Shown one piece after another: positions 43,298-52,020 of a stretch of DNA of 64,000 nt (its first letter is position 1; each line of letters begins with the position of its first letter). The notes beneath the pieces are model-generated. The model was not told the DNA's origin and did not search any database. It saw nothing but the letters and a program-made list of their open reading frames with translations. The position numbers were made by a program, and so were the translations under genes. Location of the stretch: NCBI GenBank assembly GCA_964535315.1, contig CAZHTS010000010.1, positions 20,196 to 84,195 of the forward strand, read 5' to 3'. The stretch is from CAZHTS01 sp964535315 (GTDB lineage Bacteria > Chloroflexota > Anaerolineae > Anaerolineales > Anaerolineaceae).

Positions 43298-44572
43298 TTA
43301 CGCTTCTGCCAACCGCCGGGAGGCACGCGCCCGATATACCCCCAGCACCGCCGCAGCCTTAACCAGCCCGATCAGAACCAGCAGGGCAGCGATGCCGCGC
43401 CCGGGCCCTACCCCCAGCCACAACCCCAGGCTGCCGGCCAGGGCCCCGCCCGGCAGCAGCAGCGGGACGAGCAAACGATCGGCCAGGCCACCCGCAATCA
43501 CAAAGGCCAGCAAACGCGCCGCCTTGACCGCCGTCTGGATCAATGCAAACACCCGCCCGCGCACCGCCGCATCCACGTTTCCCTGCCACAGCGCTTCGGT
43601 CAGGCTAGAGACAAACGCCAGGGTAAAATGCGCCACAAAAGCCGCAGCGGCCACCAGCGTCAGGTCGGGGCGCAGACCCATCAGACAAAAAGCAGCGGAA
43701 CTCAACAACTCAAACAGCAGCAGGCCAAACATCCGCCGCTGCGGCCCGCCCCACACCGACATCAGCAAACTGCCGCACAACAAACCGCTGCCGGCCACCG
43801 TCATCGCCAACCCCAGCCCCTGTGGCGTGGCGAAGCCCAAGACCATCGGCGTCACCAACACCCCAAACAGCGCCCACAGAAAAGCAAACAACGCCTGGAA
43901 ACGCAGCAGACCCAGCAAATCCGGCCGGGCGCGCAGCGCCCCCCAACCGGCGCGTAGTTCCCCCAACCAGCCGCCCGACTGCACGTCCGGCGCAGCAGAG
44001 GGCGTCGTCTCAGGCAGGCGCGCCAGCGCCAACGCCAGCACGGCCACCCCAAAAGTCGCCAGATCGACCAGCAGCACCCCCTGCACCTGGATCGCCATCA
44101 CCAGCGCCCCGGCCAGCGCAGGCGCCAGAACCTCGGCCAACCCCTGCCCCAGTTGGATCATACCGTTTGCCTTCCCCAGGTCGGCGCGGCTCACCGCACC
44201 CGCCACCAGCGCACTGTAGGCCGGCCACTGCAAGGCGTTGAACGTCGCACTCAGCGCCGTCAGCAAGTAGATATAGCCGACCTGCATCTGCCCGCTGGCA
44301 AACAGCCACACCGCCAGCAGAGTACAAACCGCCGCCCCGCTGTCGGCGACGATCATCATCACCCGCCGGCGATACCGGTCGACCAACACCCCTGCCAGCG
44401 GCGAGATCAACATCTGCGGCAGCACGGTACACAACGCCACCAGGGCGAAATTGCTGGCCGAGCCAGTCTGCTGGTACAGCCACACCCCAAGCGCAAACTC
44501 GCTCAGGGCCGAGCCGAAGATGGAAACCACCTGCCCGGCCCAGATGACAACGAACGACACATTCTTATACAC
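43298..44572 (-). CDS. MFS transporter (MFS_3/enterobactin-exporter-like)
   Basis: A 424-aa transporter with about 12 hydrophobic helices. The N-terminal helix carries FVVIWAGQVVSIFGSALSEF, and the loop between helices 2 and 3 has GVLVDRYRRRVMM, the MFS signature. The start is most likely GTG at 44572, preceded by AGGAGG at 5 nt; the ATG at 44659 would add 29 residues crossing a palindrome. Likely an exporter of a small molecule. Substrate unknown. Confidence 0.85.
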   Translation of the reverse strand: MYKNVSFVVIWAGQVVSIFGSALSEFALGVWLYQQTGSASNFALVALCTVLPQMLISPLAGVLVDRYRRRVMMIVADSGAAVCTLLAVWLFASGQMQVGYIYLLTALSATFNALQWPAYSALVAGAVSRADLGKANGMIQLGQGLAEVLAPALAGALVMAIQVQGVLLVDLATFGVAVLALALARLPETTPSAAPDVQSGGWLGELRAGWGALRARPDLLGLLRFQALFAFLWALFGVLVTPMVLGFATPQGLGLAMTVAGSGLLCGSLLMSVWGGPQRRMFGLLLFELLSSAAFCLMGLRPDLTLVAAAAFVAHFTLAFVSSLTEALWQGNVDAAVRGRVFALIQTAVKAARLLAFVIAGGLADRLLVPLLLPGGALAGSLGLWLGVGPGRGIAALLVLIGLVKAAAVLGVYRARASRRLAEA

Positions 44573-44632
44573 AACGACCTCCTGACAAATAAAATGGCGA
44601 CCGCTGCCGGCCGCCGTTGAAGGGAATAAATA

Positions 44633-44669
44633 TAGGGCGAGGTTGCCACCCGGTGACAACCTCGCCCTA
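44633..44669. repeat. 13-bp perfect palindromic hairpin, REP-like
   Basis: TAGGGCGAGGTTG pairs with CAACCTCGCCCTA around an 11-nt loop. It lies between the MazG terminator and the MFS start, and would sit in the MFS leader or act as a second terminator. Confidence 0.65.
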
Positions 44670-44670
44670 C

Positions 44671-44700
44671 AAAAAACCAGCCGGTGATGAACCGGCTGGT
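44671..44700 (-). terminator. Terminator of the mazG gene
   Basis: On the minus strand ACCAGCCGGT (44700-44691), a 5-nt loop, ACCGGCTGGT (44685-44676), then a T-tract (44676-44671). Confidence 0.88.
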
Positions 44701-44740
44701 CTGTTTGGAAGCACGAATTATACTCGCATCGCGGCAGACG

Positions 44741-46222
44741 TCAAGGGTTTGACGAAAACTCGTCCTGCTCCAACTGCTTGGCCTGCTCCCAGAAGACATC
44801 CATCTCTGCCAGCGTCATATCCTTGAGTTCGCGCCCCTCGGCCGCGGCAGCCCGTTCGATATAGCGAAAACGGCGGCGAAAACGCAGCGTGGTCTCGCGC
44901 AGGGCGCTTTCGGCATCCACCCGGTACCAACGCACCAGGTTGACCACCGCAAACAGCAGGTCTCCCAGCTCCGCCGGGCGCTGTTCATCGGTCGCCGCGC
45001 TCACCTCGCCCAATTCCTCCAATACCTTCTGGCGCACCGGCTCGATCTCACTCCAATCAAACCCGACTCGCGCCGCCCGCCCCTGAATCTGCTGCGCCTG
45101 GGCCAACGCCGGCAGCGCCAGCGGCACCCCATCCAACAACCCCTTGGTCTCGGCCTGACCGTTCTCGCGGCGCTCGCTGGCCTTGATCGCCTCCCAGTTC
45201 TGCAAGACATTGCCCACCCCGTCTACCTGCACCTCGCCAAAAACGTGTGGATGACGGCGCACAATCTTGCGATGGATACCCGCCAGCACATCGTTCATGC
45301 GGAATTCGCCTTCTTCGCTGGCAATCTGCGCCTGGAGCAGGATGTTGAGCAGCAAATCCCCCAGCTCCTCGCACAACGCCGGGACATCGCCGCTATCCAA
45401 CGCTGCCAGCACCTCGTAGGCTTCGCTCATCAATTCCGAACGCAGCGAGGTATGCGTCTGCTCGCGATCCCACGGGCAGCCATCGGGAGCGCGCAGATGC
45501 GCCACCACCGCCTGAAAAGCCTCAAAAGAGGTCTCCACTGCCAGCGGCGGCACATACAACGAAGTCAATAACCCGGTGTATGGGCTGCGATCGATGGCGT
45601 ACAGCGGCAGGTCTTCCACCCGTTCCTCGGGCGTCCCGGCCGCGTGCACCAGGCGCACCGGGTGCTCATCGGGGTAAGCCTCCATCAAGGTCAGCTTGAC
45701 ATCGGCAGCCACCGCCCGTGAGTACACCTGGGCGACCAGCGCCGGTGTGGCCGGCGTAAAGGTCGGGTGATACGAACGCGCCACATCCAGCGCATCCACC
45801 GTCACCAGACCGGGGAAAGGATCGATCCCCAGCGCCGAAAAGGTCGGTTCCAGAAAACTCAACCCCTCAATCACCCGCAGCGGGATACCCTCTGCCCGCG
45901 CCCGGCGGGCAATCTCCGGGCAGGTGGCCTCGGCCACAAACGGATGTCCCGGCACCGCATAGGTCACACCCTGGGGCCGCCGGCCAAGTTGCAACACCGC
46001 TTCCACAATCTGGGCGTAAACCGCCTCGAATGTTTCAGCGGATTCATACAGATCGTCAAACGAATGCACCGCCAATTCAGCCGGAAGCCCCGCCAGCGTG
46101 GGATGCTGGCGGGTGCGGACATACACCTCCGGAATCGCCGACAACCAATCCCAGGCGGCGCGGGTCAACAAAGACGCTTCACCCGGCCCCAAACCTAACA
46201 AAACAATACCTGCCGTCTCCAT
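44741..46222 (-). CDS. mazG: Tetrapyrrole-methylase-like/MazG fusion pyrophosphohydrolase
   Basis: A 493-aa fusion of the YabN type. The N-terminal SAM-dependent tetrapyrrole methylase-like domain (about 1-225) starts IVLLGLGPGEASLLT. The C-terminal MazG nucleotide pyrophosphohydrolase domain has LRAPDGCPWDREQTH, SEAYEV and EELGDLLLN metal-binding helices, with a second MazG-like half after about 390. It probably hydrolyses non-canonical or excess NTPs. The start was set at the METAGI methionine (46222), preceded by AAAGGTG. Confidence 0.9.
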   Translation of the reverse strand: METAGIVLLGLGPGEASLLTRAAWDWLSAIPEVYVRTRQHPTLAGLPAELAVHSFDDLYESAETFEAVYAQIVEAVLQLGRRPQGVTYAVPGHPFVAEATCPEIARRARAEGIPLRVIEGLSFLEPTFSALGIDPFPGLVTVDALDVARSYHPTFTPATPALVAQVYSRAVAADVKLTLMEAYPDEHPVRLVHAAGTPEERVEDLPLYAIDRSPYTGLLTSLYVPPLAVETSFEAFQAVVAHLRAPDGCPWDREQTHTSLRSELMSEAYEVLAALDSGDVPALCEELGDLLLNILLQAQIASEEGEFRMNDVLAGIHRKIVRRHPHVFGEVQVDGVGNVLQNWEAIKASERRENGQAETKGLLDGVPLALPALAQAQQIQGRAARVGFDWSEIEPVRQKVLEELGEVSAATDEQRPAELGDLLFAVVNLVRWYRVDAESALRETTLRFRRRFRYIERAAAAEGRELKDMTLAEMDVFWEQAKQLEQDEFSSNP

Positions 46223-46295
46223 CCTACACACCTTTCGCGGGTAAAATTAAAAGCAATCGGGCGCCACAGCGCCGGTCCCATACAAAACGCATTAG

Positions 46296-46304
46296 ATTAT
46301 ATCA
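46296..46304 (-). promoter_or_regulatory. Extended -10 promoter of mazG
   Basis: Minus-strand TGA-TATAAT, 73 bp before the start codon. No clear -35. It lies in the divergent gap with the methyltransferase gene. Confidence 0.45.
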
Positions 46305-46333
46305 CCCGCAGGTCGCCCGACGCGAGGCAAACC

Positions 46334-47092
46334 ATGTACGACACCTTCAGCCAGGATTACGATCGATTCGTCAATTGGCCGGAACGTCTCTCGGCCGAAC
46401 TCCCTTTTCTTGAAGACGTTTTGCACGGGCTGGGCCGCCCGCTGCACGTATTAGACGCCGCCTGTGGCACCGGCATGCACGCCGTTGCCCTTGCCCAGCG
46501 CGGCCACACCCTGACCGGCGCCGACCTGAGCGCCGGAATGATTGCCCAGGCGCAGGCCAACGCCACAAAACACGGCCTGCACATTTCATTTGCCGTGGCC
46601 GGTTTCGGGCAGTTGGCTGCCGCCTTTGGCCCCGCCGCCTTCGACGCCGTGCTTTGCCTGGGAAATTCGCTGCCCCATCTGCTCGACACCCACAGCCTGA
46701 CGGCGGCCATCCAGGATTTCGCTGCCTGCCTGCGCCCCGGTGGGCTGCTCATCCTCCAGAACCGCAACTTCGACGCCGTGCTCGCTGCCCGCCAGCGTTG
46801 GATGGAGCCTCAAACGCACCGCGAGGGCGAAAATGAGTGGCTCTTCCTGCGTTTCTACGATTTTGCCGCCGATGGGCTGATCGACTTCAATATCCTCACC
46901 CTGCATCGCACTGCCGACGGCTGGCGTCAAAGCGTCGCAACTACCCGACTGCGCCCGCTGCTACAAATTGAACTGCGCGCCGCCCTGCTGGCCGCCGGGT
47001 TTGAGGCGCCCATCTGGTACGGCAGTCTCAGCCACACCGCCTTCGACGCCGCCAACAGCCCCAACCTGGTCGGCGTCGCCCGCCATTCCTGA
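46334..47092 (+). CDS. Class I SAM-dependent methyltransferase
   Basis: A 252-aa enzyme. Motif I LDAACGTGMHAVALA (about 40-54) is followed by the acidic strand GADLS, then DAVLCLGNSLPHL and LRPGGLLILQNRN, the order seen in methyltransferase type 11/25 proteins. Substrate unknown. GAGG precedes the ATG. It is divergent from mazG, and a palindromic terminator separates it from the ribosomal cluster. Confidence 0.85.
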   Translation: MYDTFSQDYDRFVNWPERLSAELPFLEDVLHGLGRPLHVLDAACGTGMHAVALAQRGHTLTGADLSAGMIAQAQANATKHGLHISFAVAGFGQLAAAFGPAAFDAVLCLGNSLPHLLDTHSLTAAIQDFAACLRPGGLLILQNRNFDAVLAARQRWMEPQTHREGENEWLFLRFYDFAADGLIDFNILTLHRTADGWRQSVATTRLRPLLQIELRAALLAAGFEAPIWYGSLSHTAFDAANSPNLVGVARHS

Positions 47093-47111
47093 ACCCCCGG
47101 CAATACAAACA

Positions 47112-47150
47112 CTCAAGTTTCGGCCGGAAAACATCCGGTCGAAACTTGAG
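47112..47150. terminator. Palindromic terminator at the end of the ribosomal cluster
   Basis: CTCAAGTTTCG-x-CCGGA pairs with TCCGG-x-CGAAACTTGAG with one mismatch. It lies between convergent genes, 34 bp past the rpsI stop on the minus strand, followed there by TGTTTG. Confidence 0.6.
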
Positions 47151-47184
47151 GAAAAGACGTAACCAAACGGCCCAGAAGGGCGAT

Positions 47185-47583
47185 TTAACGCTTGGTGTAG
47201 GTCGGGGCCTTGCGAGCGCGCTTGAGGCCGGGCTTCTTGCGTTCCTTGATGCGGGCATCCCGCGTCAGGTATCCACCCTTGCGCAGCAGGGGCGTATTTT
47301 CTTCCTTATTCATCTTGACCAACGCCCGGGCCACCCCTAACTGCACGGCACCCGTCTGGCCACTGACACCGCCACCGCGCACCACAACGGTGATGTCGTA
47401 GGTAGCGCGATCCTGGTTAGCAGCCTGTAACGGGGCGAGGATGGCTTCCAGGTCGCCGATACGGGTGAAGTAGGCCTCGGCCGGCTTGTCATTCACCGTA
47501 AACTGGCCGCTGCCGCTCATCAGGCGAACGCGCGCCGAGCTTTCCTTGCGACGACCAACACCTTCAAAATACTGAACGGACAT
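47185..47583 (-). CDS. rpsI: Ribosomal protein S9
   Basis: A 132-aa small-subunit protein whose C-terminal tail reaches the P-site tRNA. Family landmarks are GVGRRKESSARVRL, VRGGGVSGQTGAVQLGVARAL and the basic terminal KKPGLKRARKAPTYTKR, ending in the invariant KR. It is the last gene of the cluster, 15 bp after rplM, the usual rplM-rpsI pair. Confidence 0.98.
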   Translation of the reverse strand: MSVQYFEGVGRRKESSARVRLMSGSGQFTVNDKPAEAYFTRIGDLEAILAPLQAANQDRATYDITVVVRGGGVSGQTGAVQLGVARALVKMNKEENTPLLRKGGYLTRDARIKERKKPGLKRARKAPTYTKR

Positions 47584-47598
47584 AATACCCTAGCTCCT

Positions 47599-48030
47599 TT
47601 AAGCAACAGGTTGCGGCTTCTGCGCAGCGTGCGGATGCTCACTGCCTGCATACACCTTGAGCTTCTTGATCAAACGACGGCCCAGCTTGTTGTGCGGCAG
47701 CATGCCCCACACGGCCGAGCGGATCACACGATCCGGGTGCTTGGCCAGTTGGTCGCGCAGACTGATCGATTTTAAACCGCCGGGGTAGTTAGAGTGATGG
47801 TGATAGAACTTCTCCAGCATGCGGTTACCGGTAACCACGAGCTGCTGGGTGTTGATCACGATCACGTAATCACCCATATCCACACCGGGGGTAAAGGTTG
47901 GCTTATTCTTGCCTAACAAATGATTTGCGATCTGGGTCGCCAGGCGTCCAAGGGTCTGGCCACTTGCATCAACCAGTACCCAGTTCGCCTGCGATTTGCC
48001 TTTGAGGACGAAAGTCTTGTCCACGGTCAT
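47599..48030 (-). CDS. rplM: Ribosomal protein L13
   Basis: A 143-aa large-subunit protein. WVLVDASGQTLGRLA, GDYVIVIN, YYHHSNYPGGLK-like YHHHSNYPGG, MLPHNKLGR and GSEHPHAAQKP are all present. The start was set at ATG 48030 (MTVDKTFVLKG), which gives the family length and has GGAG close by. The frame opens at ATG 48090, overlapping the truA stop, so a 20-residue longer form is possible. Confidence 0.96.
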   Translation of the reverse strand: MTVDKTFVLKGKSQANWVLVDASGQTLGRLATQIANHLLGKNKPTFTPGVDMGDYVIVINTQQLVVTGNRMLEKFYHHHSNYPGGLKSISLRDQLAKHPDRVIRSAVWGMLPHNKLGRRLIKKLKVYAGSEHPHAAQKPQPVA

Positions 48031-48082
48031 CTTCTCCACGAACGTAATGTCGATTCCTTCGTTTCGTTTTGCCATCCGGGCA

Positions 48083-48850
48083 TCATTCATCTTCCGGTTG
48101 GCTCATTTTTCCCTGTCCATCATAGCGCACTTCTGTCAGCACCAGTCCCTGGGGTTGTGCCAGGCCGGGGGGCTGCGGTTGAGCCCGGTTCACACCTGCC
48201 GCCAGGTGTTCCAGGTCGAGCCGGTTTTGACCGGCCAGCACCTGAAGGAACACCACCCGCCGTACCATATGGTACAAAAAGGCATTGGCGCTGATCTCAA
48301 ACAGCAGGCACCCGGCTTGCGACTGCCAGCCCGCCGCCAGCACCTGGCGCACGGTCGTGCCACCCGGTCGGGGCGGCGTGCCAAAAGCCGCAAAGTCGTG
48401 CACACCCACCAGCAGTTGGGCCGCCGCCTGGAGTAGCTCCAGTTGAACGAGCGGCCACACCCGCCAGGCGTAACGCTCACACAGTGGATCGCGCTCCGGG
48501 CTACAGTACAGGTGATACTGGTAGGTACGCGCCGTAGCATCGTAGCGGGGGTGAAACTGCGCCCCGGTCACCACCGTCGACCGGATGGATACATCCGCTG
48601 GCAGAGCGGCGTTGACCGCCCGCCCTAACGCATCAGGGGAATGTGCCCAATCCAGATCGAAGGCGATCACCTGACCGGAGGCGTGCACACCGCTATCGGT
48701 GCGCCCGGCGGCCAGGATTGCCCGGCCCTGCCAGCCCAACCGGCGTAACGCCTCTTCCACCACACGCTGCACTGTGCGGGTACTTCCCTGGCGTTGAAAG
48801 CCCTGGAAGTGTGTGCCATCATAGGCAAGGATCATCTGGTAACGTGCCAT
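48083..48850 (-). CDS. truA: tRNA pseudouridine(38-40) synthase
   Basis: A 255-aa enzyme that makes pseudouridine in the anticodon stem of tRNAs. Catalytic D52 lies in AAGRTDSGVHA; RTYQYHLY and FLYHMVRR are typical. A small hairpin (ATCCGGT/ACCGGAT, 48853-48869) lies just before the start codon and could dampen translation. It sits between rplQ and rplM, a common location. Confidence 0.96.
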   Translation of the reverse strand: MARYQMILAYDGTHFQGFQRQGSTRTVQRVVEEALRRLGWQGRAILAAGRTDSGVHASGQVIAFDLDWAHSPDALGRAVNAALPADVSIRSTVVTGAQFHPRYDATARTYQYHLYCSPERDPLCERYAWRVWPLVQLELLQAAAQLLVGVHDFAAFGTPPRPGGTTVRQVLAAGWQSQAGCLLFEISANAFLYHMVRRVVFLQVLAGQNRLDLEHLAAGVNRAQPQPPGLAQPQGLVLTEVRYDGQGKMSQPEDE

Positions 48851-48890
48851 TTATCCGGTCCAACCGGATCATGCCCGGAAAAGGTCAGGA

Positions 48891-49271
48891 TCAGTCCTCG
48901 ACCAGCTCCAGCAAAACCATTTCCGCCGCATCACCCAGGCGGGGGCCGAGGCGATACACACGGGTGTAACCGCCATTGCGATTACTGAAACGCGGCCCAA
49001 GATCATCAAACAGCTTCTTGACCGTATCGGGGTGCCCGCCCAGGCGAGCAGCTGCCAGACGGCGAGCATTCATCTTCTCTGCTTCGCTACCCTTACCGCT
49101 GTTGCGCGCCAGGGTAATCAGACGCTCGGCCTCACCACGAATGGCCATCGCCTTGGTGCGCGTCGTCTGAATCCGCTCGTGCGTGAAGAGCTGGACGATC
49201 AACGTCCGACGCAAGGCTTCCCGCTGGTCACGATTTCGACTAAGTTTATATCCTGCTACCTGATGTCGCAT
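48891..49271 (-). CDS. rplQ: Ribosomal protein L17
   Basis: A 126-aa large-subunit protein near the exit tunnel. MRHQVAGYKLSRNRDQREAL (family MRHxxxGxKLxRxxxHR) and HERIQTTRTKAMAIR are diagnostic. The second conserved His of the N-terminal motif is replaced by Gln (NRDQRE), a small deviation. It follows rpoA by 6 bp, the standard alpha-operon end. Confidence 0.97.
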   Translation of the reverse strand: MRHQVAGYKLSRNRDQREALRRTLIVQLFTHERIQTTRTKAMAIRGEAERLITLARNSGKGSEAEKMNARRLAAARLGGHPDTVKKLFDDLGPRFSNRNGGYTRVYRLGPRLGDAAEMVLLELVED

Positions 49272-49277
49272 TTTTGC

Positions 49278-50243
49278 TCACTCCACATCTTTTTCATCGC
49301 GCAGGAAACCCTTTTCCCGCATCTTCTGGCGCAACTCATCCAGGCTCTTCTCGCCAAAGTTGCGGATGGACATGACAGCCTCGTCGCCCTTTTCGAGCAG
49401 CTCGAGCACATCGCCCACCGTCGTGATCCCGGTCCGCTTCAGCGAGTTGAACACCCGCACCGACAGATCCAGGTTCTCAATCGGCGTCTCGGCCGCTTCG
49501 CTGGTCAGGCGGCTGCCGGTCACTTCCTTCTCCGGGCCAACCGTCAGGATCTCATCGCTCACACCCGAGATGAAGCGCAGGTGATCGATCAAGATCTTCG
49601 AAGCCGTGCCGAGCGAACGCTCGGGAGCCACAGTGCCATCCGTCCAGATTTCCAGCACCAGACGGTCATAATTGGTGCTCTGCCCAACGCGGGCCGAACC
49701 CACCGTCCAGTTCACACGTTTTACCGGGCTGAAAATTGCATCCACCGGCAGCTCGCCGATCGGCAACCGCCCGCTGCGTTCGTTGGCAGGCGAATAGCCA
49801 CGGCCGCGCTCGACGGTCATGTCAATTTCCAGATTGGCTTTGGTATCATCCACCGTAAACAGGTACAGATCCGGGTTGATAATCTCAACCTCGGCGGGGG
49901 TCTGAATATCCGCCGCGGTAACTTCACCGGCGCCGCGCACTTCCAGGTGTAGATGAGCCGTATCGACATCGTGCAGCATCAGGCGCAATTGCTTGATCTG
50001 CAACGTAACCTGGATGACGTCCTCACGCACTCCGGGGATATCGCTAAACTCATGCAGCGTATCCGAAATGCGGATAGAGGTCACCGCCGCGCCATCCAGC
50101 GAGGAGAGCAGGACACGGCGCAGGGCATTGCCCAACGTCACACCGTAACCACGCTCTAACGGGCTGATGACGAATTTACCATAATTGCGAGCTTCAGCTT
50201 CCCGCTCGACTTTCGGTGTTACCATGTTACTGAGAGCAGCCAC
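49278..50243 (-). CDS. rpoA: RNA polymerase alpha subunit
   Basis: A 321-aa core subunit. The N-terminal dimerisation domain (about 1-235) has LERGYGVTLGNALRRVLLSSL and ILIDHLRF. The linker leads to the C-terminal DNA-binding domain (about 255-315) with DLSVRVFNSLKRTGI and FGEKSLDEL. The start is GTG 50243, 6 nt after AGGAGG; an ATG six codons on is possible. It lies between rpsD and rplQ. Confidence 0.98.
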   Translation of the reverse strand: MAALSNMVTPKVEREAEARNYGKFVISPLERGYGVTLGNALRRVLLSSLDGAAVTSIRISDTLHEFSDIPGVREDVIQVTLQIKQLRLMLHDVDTAHLHLEVRGAGEVTAADIQTPAEVEIINPDLYLFTVDDTKANLEIDMTVERGRGYSPANERSGRLPIGELPVDAIFSPVKRVNWTVGSARVGQSTNYDRLVLEIWTDGTVAPERSLGTASKILIDHLRFISGVSDEILTVGPEKEVTGSRLTSEAAETPIENLDLSVRVFNSLKRTGITTVGDVLELLEKGDEAVMSIRNFGEKSLDELRQKMREKGFLRDEKDVE

Positions 50244-50296
50244 TGTTTACCTCCTCCGGCGCACCCTAGAGAAACCGCGCACCGGACTAAGCAGAC

Positions 50297-50935
50297 TTAC
50301 CGCGAGTAATACTCGACGATGAGCTGTTCATTCAGGTTGCCATCGATCTCGGCGCGCTCGGGCAGGCGTAAAACACGCCCCGAGAGACCGCGTACGTCTC
50401 GATCCAACCACATCGCGCAGGTGCGCTTCTCGGAAATATCGGGCAATTCCTTGAAGAAGGTCGTATCGCGCGAACCATCCCGGACGGCAAGCATGTCACC
50501 CGGGCGCAGCAGCATGGAAGGGATATCGGTGCGATGGCCATTTACGATGAAGTGACCATGTGCAACCATCTGGCGGGCCTGAGCGCGGTTCTCTGCATAC
50601 CCCATGCGGTAAACGACATTGTCCAGGCGCAGTTCAAGCGTCTGCAACATGTTCATACCGGTCAGACCGCGGCGGCGCAGGGCAATGCCGAAATAGCGCC
50701 GGAACTGGCGTTCAAAAACGCCGTACACCCGGCGCGCCTTCTGCTTGGCGCGCAACTGGCGACCATAGTCGGACTCGCGTTCGCTTCGTCCGCCGCCGGC
50801 GCGGCCATGCTGACCAGGGGCAAACCCACGGCGCTCAAAAGCGCACTTGGGCGTATAGCAGCGCCCGCCCTTCAAAAACAACTTCTCACCTTCTCGCCGG
50901 CACAGTTTGCATGCCGGCCCGATATATTTAGCCAT
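50297..50935 (-). CDS. rpsD: Ribosomal protein S4, zinc-binding form
   Basis: A 212-aa primary 16S rRNA-binding protein. The N-terminus carries C9, C12, C26 and C31, a complete zinc site (C+ form). RRYFGIALRRRGLTG and the S4 RNA-binding fold (LDNVVYRMGYAENRAQARQMVAHGH region) follow. In many bacteria S4 represses the alpha operon, so the hairpin upstream of rpsK is worth checking as its target. Confidence 0.98.
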   Translation of the reverse strand: MAKYIGPACKLCRREGEKLFLKGGRCYTPKCAFERRGFAPGQHGRAGGGRSERESDYGRQLRAKQKARRVYGVFERQFRRYFGIALRRRGLTGMNMLQTLELRLDNVVYRMGYAENRAQARQMVAHGHFIVNGHRTDIPSMLLRPGDMLAVRDGSRDTTFFKELPDISEKRTCAMWLDRDVRGLSGRVLRLPERAEIDGNLNEQLIVEYYSR

Positions 50936-50950
50936 ATGCTTCCTCTCTTA

Positions 50951-51355
50951 TTACACGCGGCGTTTCTTGGGAGGCCGGCAGCCGTTGTGCGGCACCGGCG
51001 TCACATCCGAGATCGAACGCACTTTGACGCCCGTCGATTGAACGGCGCGAATCGCCGATTCACGTCCCGGGCCAGGTCCCTTCACAACCAGGTCCACTTC
51101 CTGGACACCCATCGCCATCGCGGTCTTCATTGCCTGTTCAGCCGCCAGACGCGCCGCAAACGGCGTGCTCTTGCGCGAACCCTTGAAACCAGCCGAGCCC
51201 GAGCTACCCCAGCAGACGGCATTGCCCTGCTGGTCGGTGATCGTTACGATGGTGTTGTTGAAGGACGCAAATACGTGTACTTGCGCTGAGGATAATGTGC
51301 GCTTGATCTTTCGCGCCGTTGCAGTACGACGCGTCGAGCGTACGTTGTGTGCCAT
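50951..51355 (-). CDS. rpsK: Ribosomal protein S11
   Basis: A 134-aa platform protein of the small subunit. VHVFASFNNTIVTITDQQGN, WGSSGSAGFKGSRKSTPFAA, VKGPGPGRESAIRA and the terminal HNGCRPPKKRRV are canonical. It is preceded by a 112-bp gap, the widest inside the main ribosomal cluster. Confidence 0.98.
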   Translation of the reverse strand: MAHNVRSTRRTATARKIKRTLSSAQVHVFASFNNTIVTITDQQGNAVCWGSSGSAGFKGSRKSTPFAARLAAEQAMKTAMAMGVQEVDLVVKGPGPGRESAIRAVQSTGVKVRSISDVTPVPHNGCRPPKKRRV

Positions 51356-51411
51356 AATTCCTCGCTATACCTCACTAAACCATAGAATGGTGCATCTCTG
51401 CGTGTCCGGCC

Positions 51412-51451
51412 CGGCCAGGCAGCCGCGGGGCGAGAGTACCCCACCTGGCCG
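51412..51451 (-). promoter_or_regulatory. Hairpin between rpsM and rpsK
   Basis: CGGCCAGG (51451-51444) pairs with CCTGGCCG (51419-51412), with a further GGGG/CCCC pairing inside. No T-tract follows, so it is not a simple terminator. It may be a processing or repressor-binding site. Confidence 0.45.
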
Positions 51452-51467
51452 AAGCCATTCAAGCAGA

Positions 51468-51857
51468 CTATTTCTTCGTAGCACCGCGGCGGCGACCACG
51501 CCCGGCCACCGTCTTCTTGGGGCCCTTGCGGGTGCGCGAATTGGTGCGAGTGCGTTGTCCGTTTACTGGCAGATTGCGGCGATGCCGCAGGCCACGGTAG
51601 CAACCGATTTCGATCAGACGCTTGATGTTCATCTGAACTTCGCGGCGCAGGTCACCCTCCACCTTGTAGTTCTTGGCAATGAACTCGCGCAACAGAGCGA
51701 GGTCGGCTTCAGATAAATCCTTGACCCGAGTATCCGGATTCACTTTGGTCGAATCCAGGATGAAACGAGCACGCGTCGGGCCAATGCCAAACAGGTAGGT
51801 CAGGCCCACTTCAACCCGCTTATTACGCGGCAGATCAACACCTTCAATTCTCGCCAT
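51468..51857 (-). CDS. rpsM: Ribosomal protein S13
   Basis: A 129-aa head protein of the small subunit contacting tRNA and L5. MARIEGVDLPRNKRVEVGLTYLFGIG, GCYRGLRHRRNLPVNGQRT and a long basic tail ending GRRRGATKK are diagnostic. It follows rpmJ by 6 bp. Confidence 0.98.
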   Translation of the reverse strand: MARIEGVDLPRNKRVEVGLTYLFGIGPTRARFILDSTKVNPDTRVKDLSEADLALLREFIAKNYKVEGDLRREVQMNIKRLIEIGCYRGLRHRRNLPVNGQRTRTNSRTRKGPKKTVAGRGRRRGATKK

Positions 51858-51863
51858 AGATCC

Positions 51864-51977
51864 TTACCCCTGTCGCTGTTTATGCTTTGGGTTTTCGCAG
51901 ATGATATACAATCTGCCGTTGCGCTTGACAATCTTGCACTTCGCACAGCGCTTGCGAATGGATGGTGAAACTCTCAT
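51864..51977 (-). CDS. rpmJ: Ribosomal protein L36, zinc-binding form
   Basis: A 37-aa protein. C11, C14, C27 and H32 (RKRCAKCKIV...ICENPKHKQRQG) make the zinc site. The start at 51977 (MRVSPSIRKRC) follows GAAGGAGT; the open frame begins 30 codons earlier in map but has no support. It directly follows map, without infA between them. Confidence 0.96.
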   Translation of the reverse strand: MRVSPSIRKRCAKCKIVKRNGRLYIICENPKHKQRQG

Positions 51978-52020
51978 GACTGACTCCTTCAAATAATGCC
52001 TGTGAACCGCAAAGTCAAAA

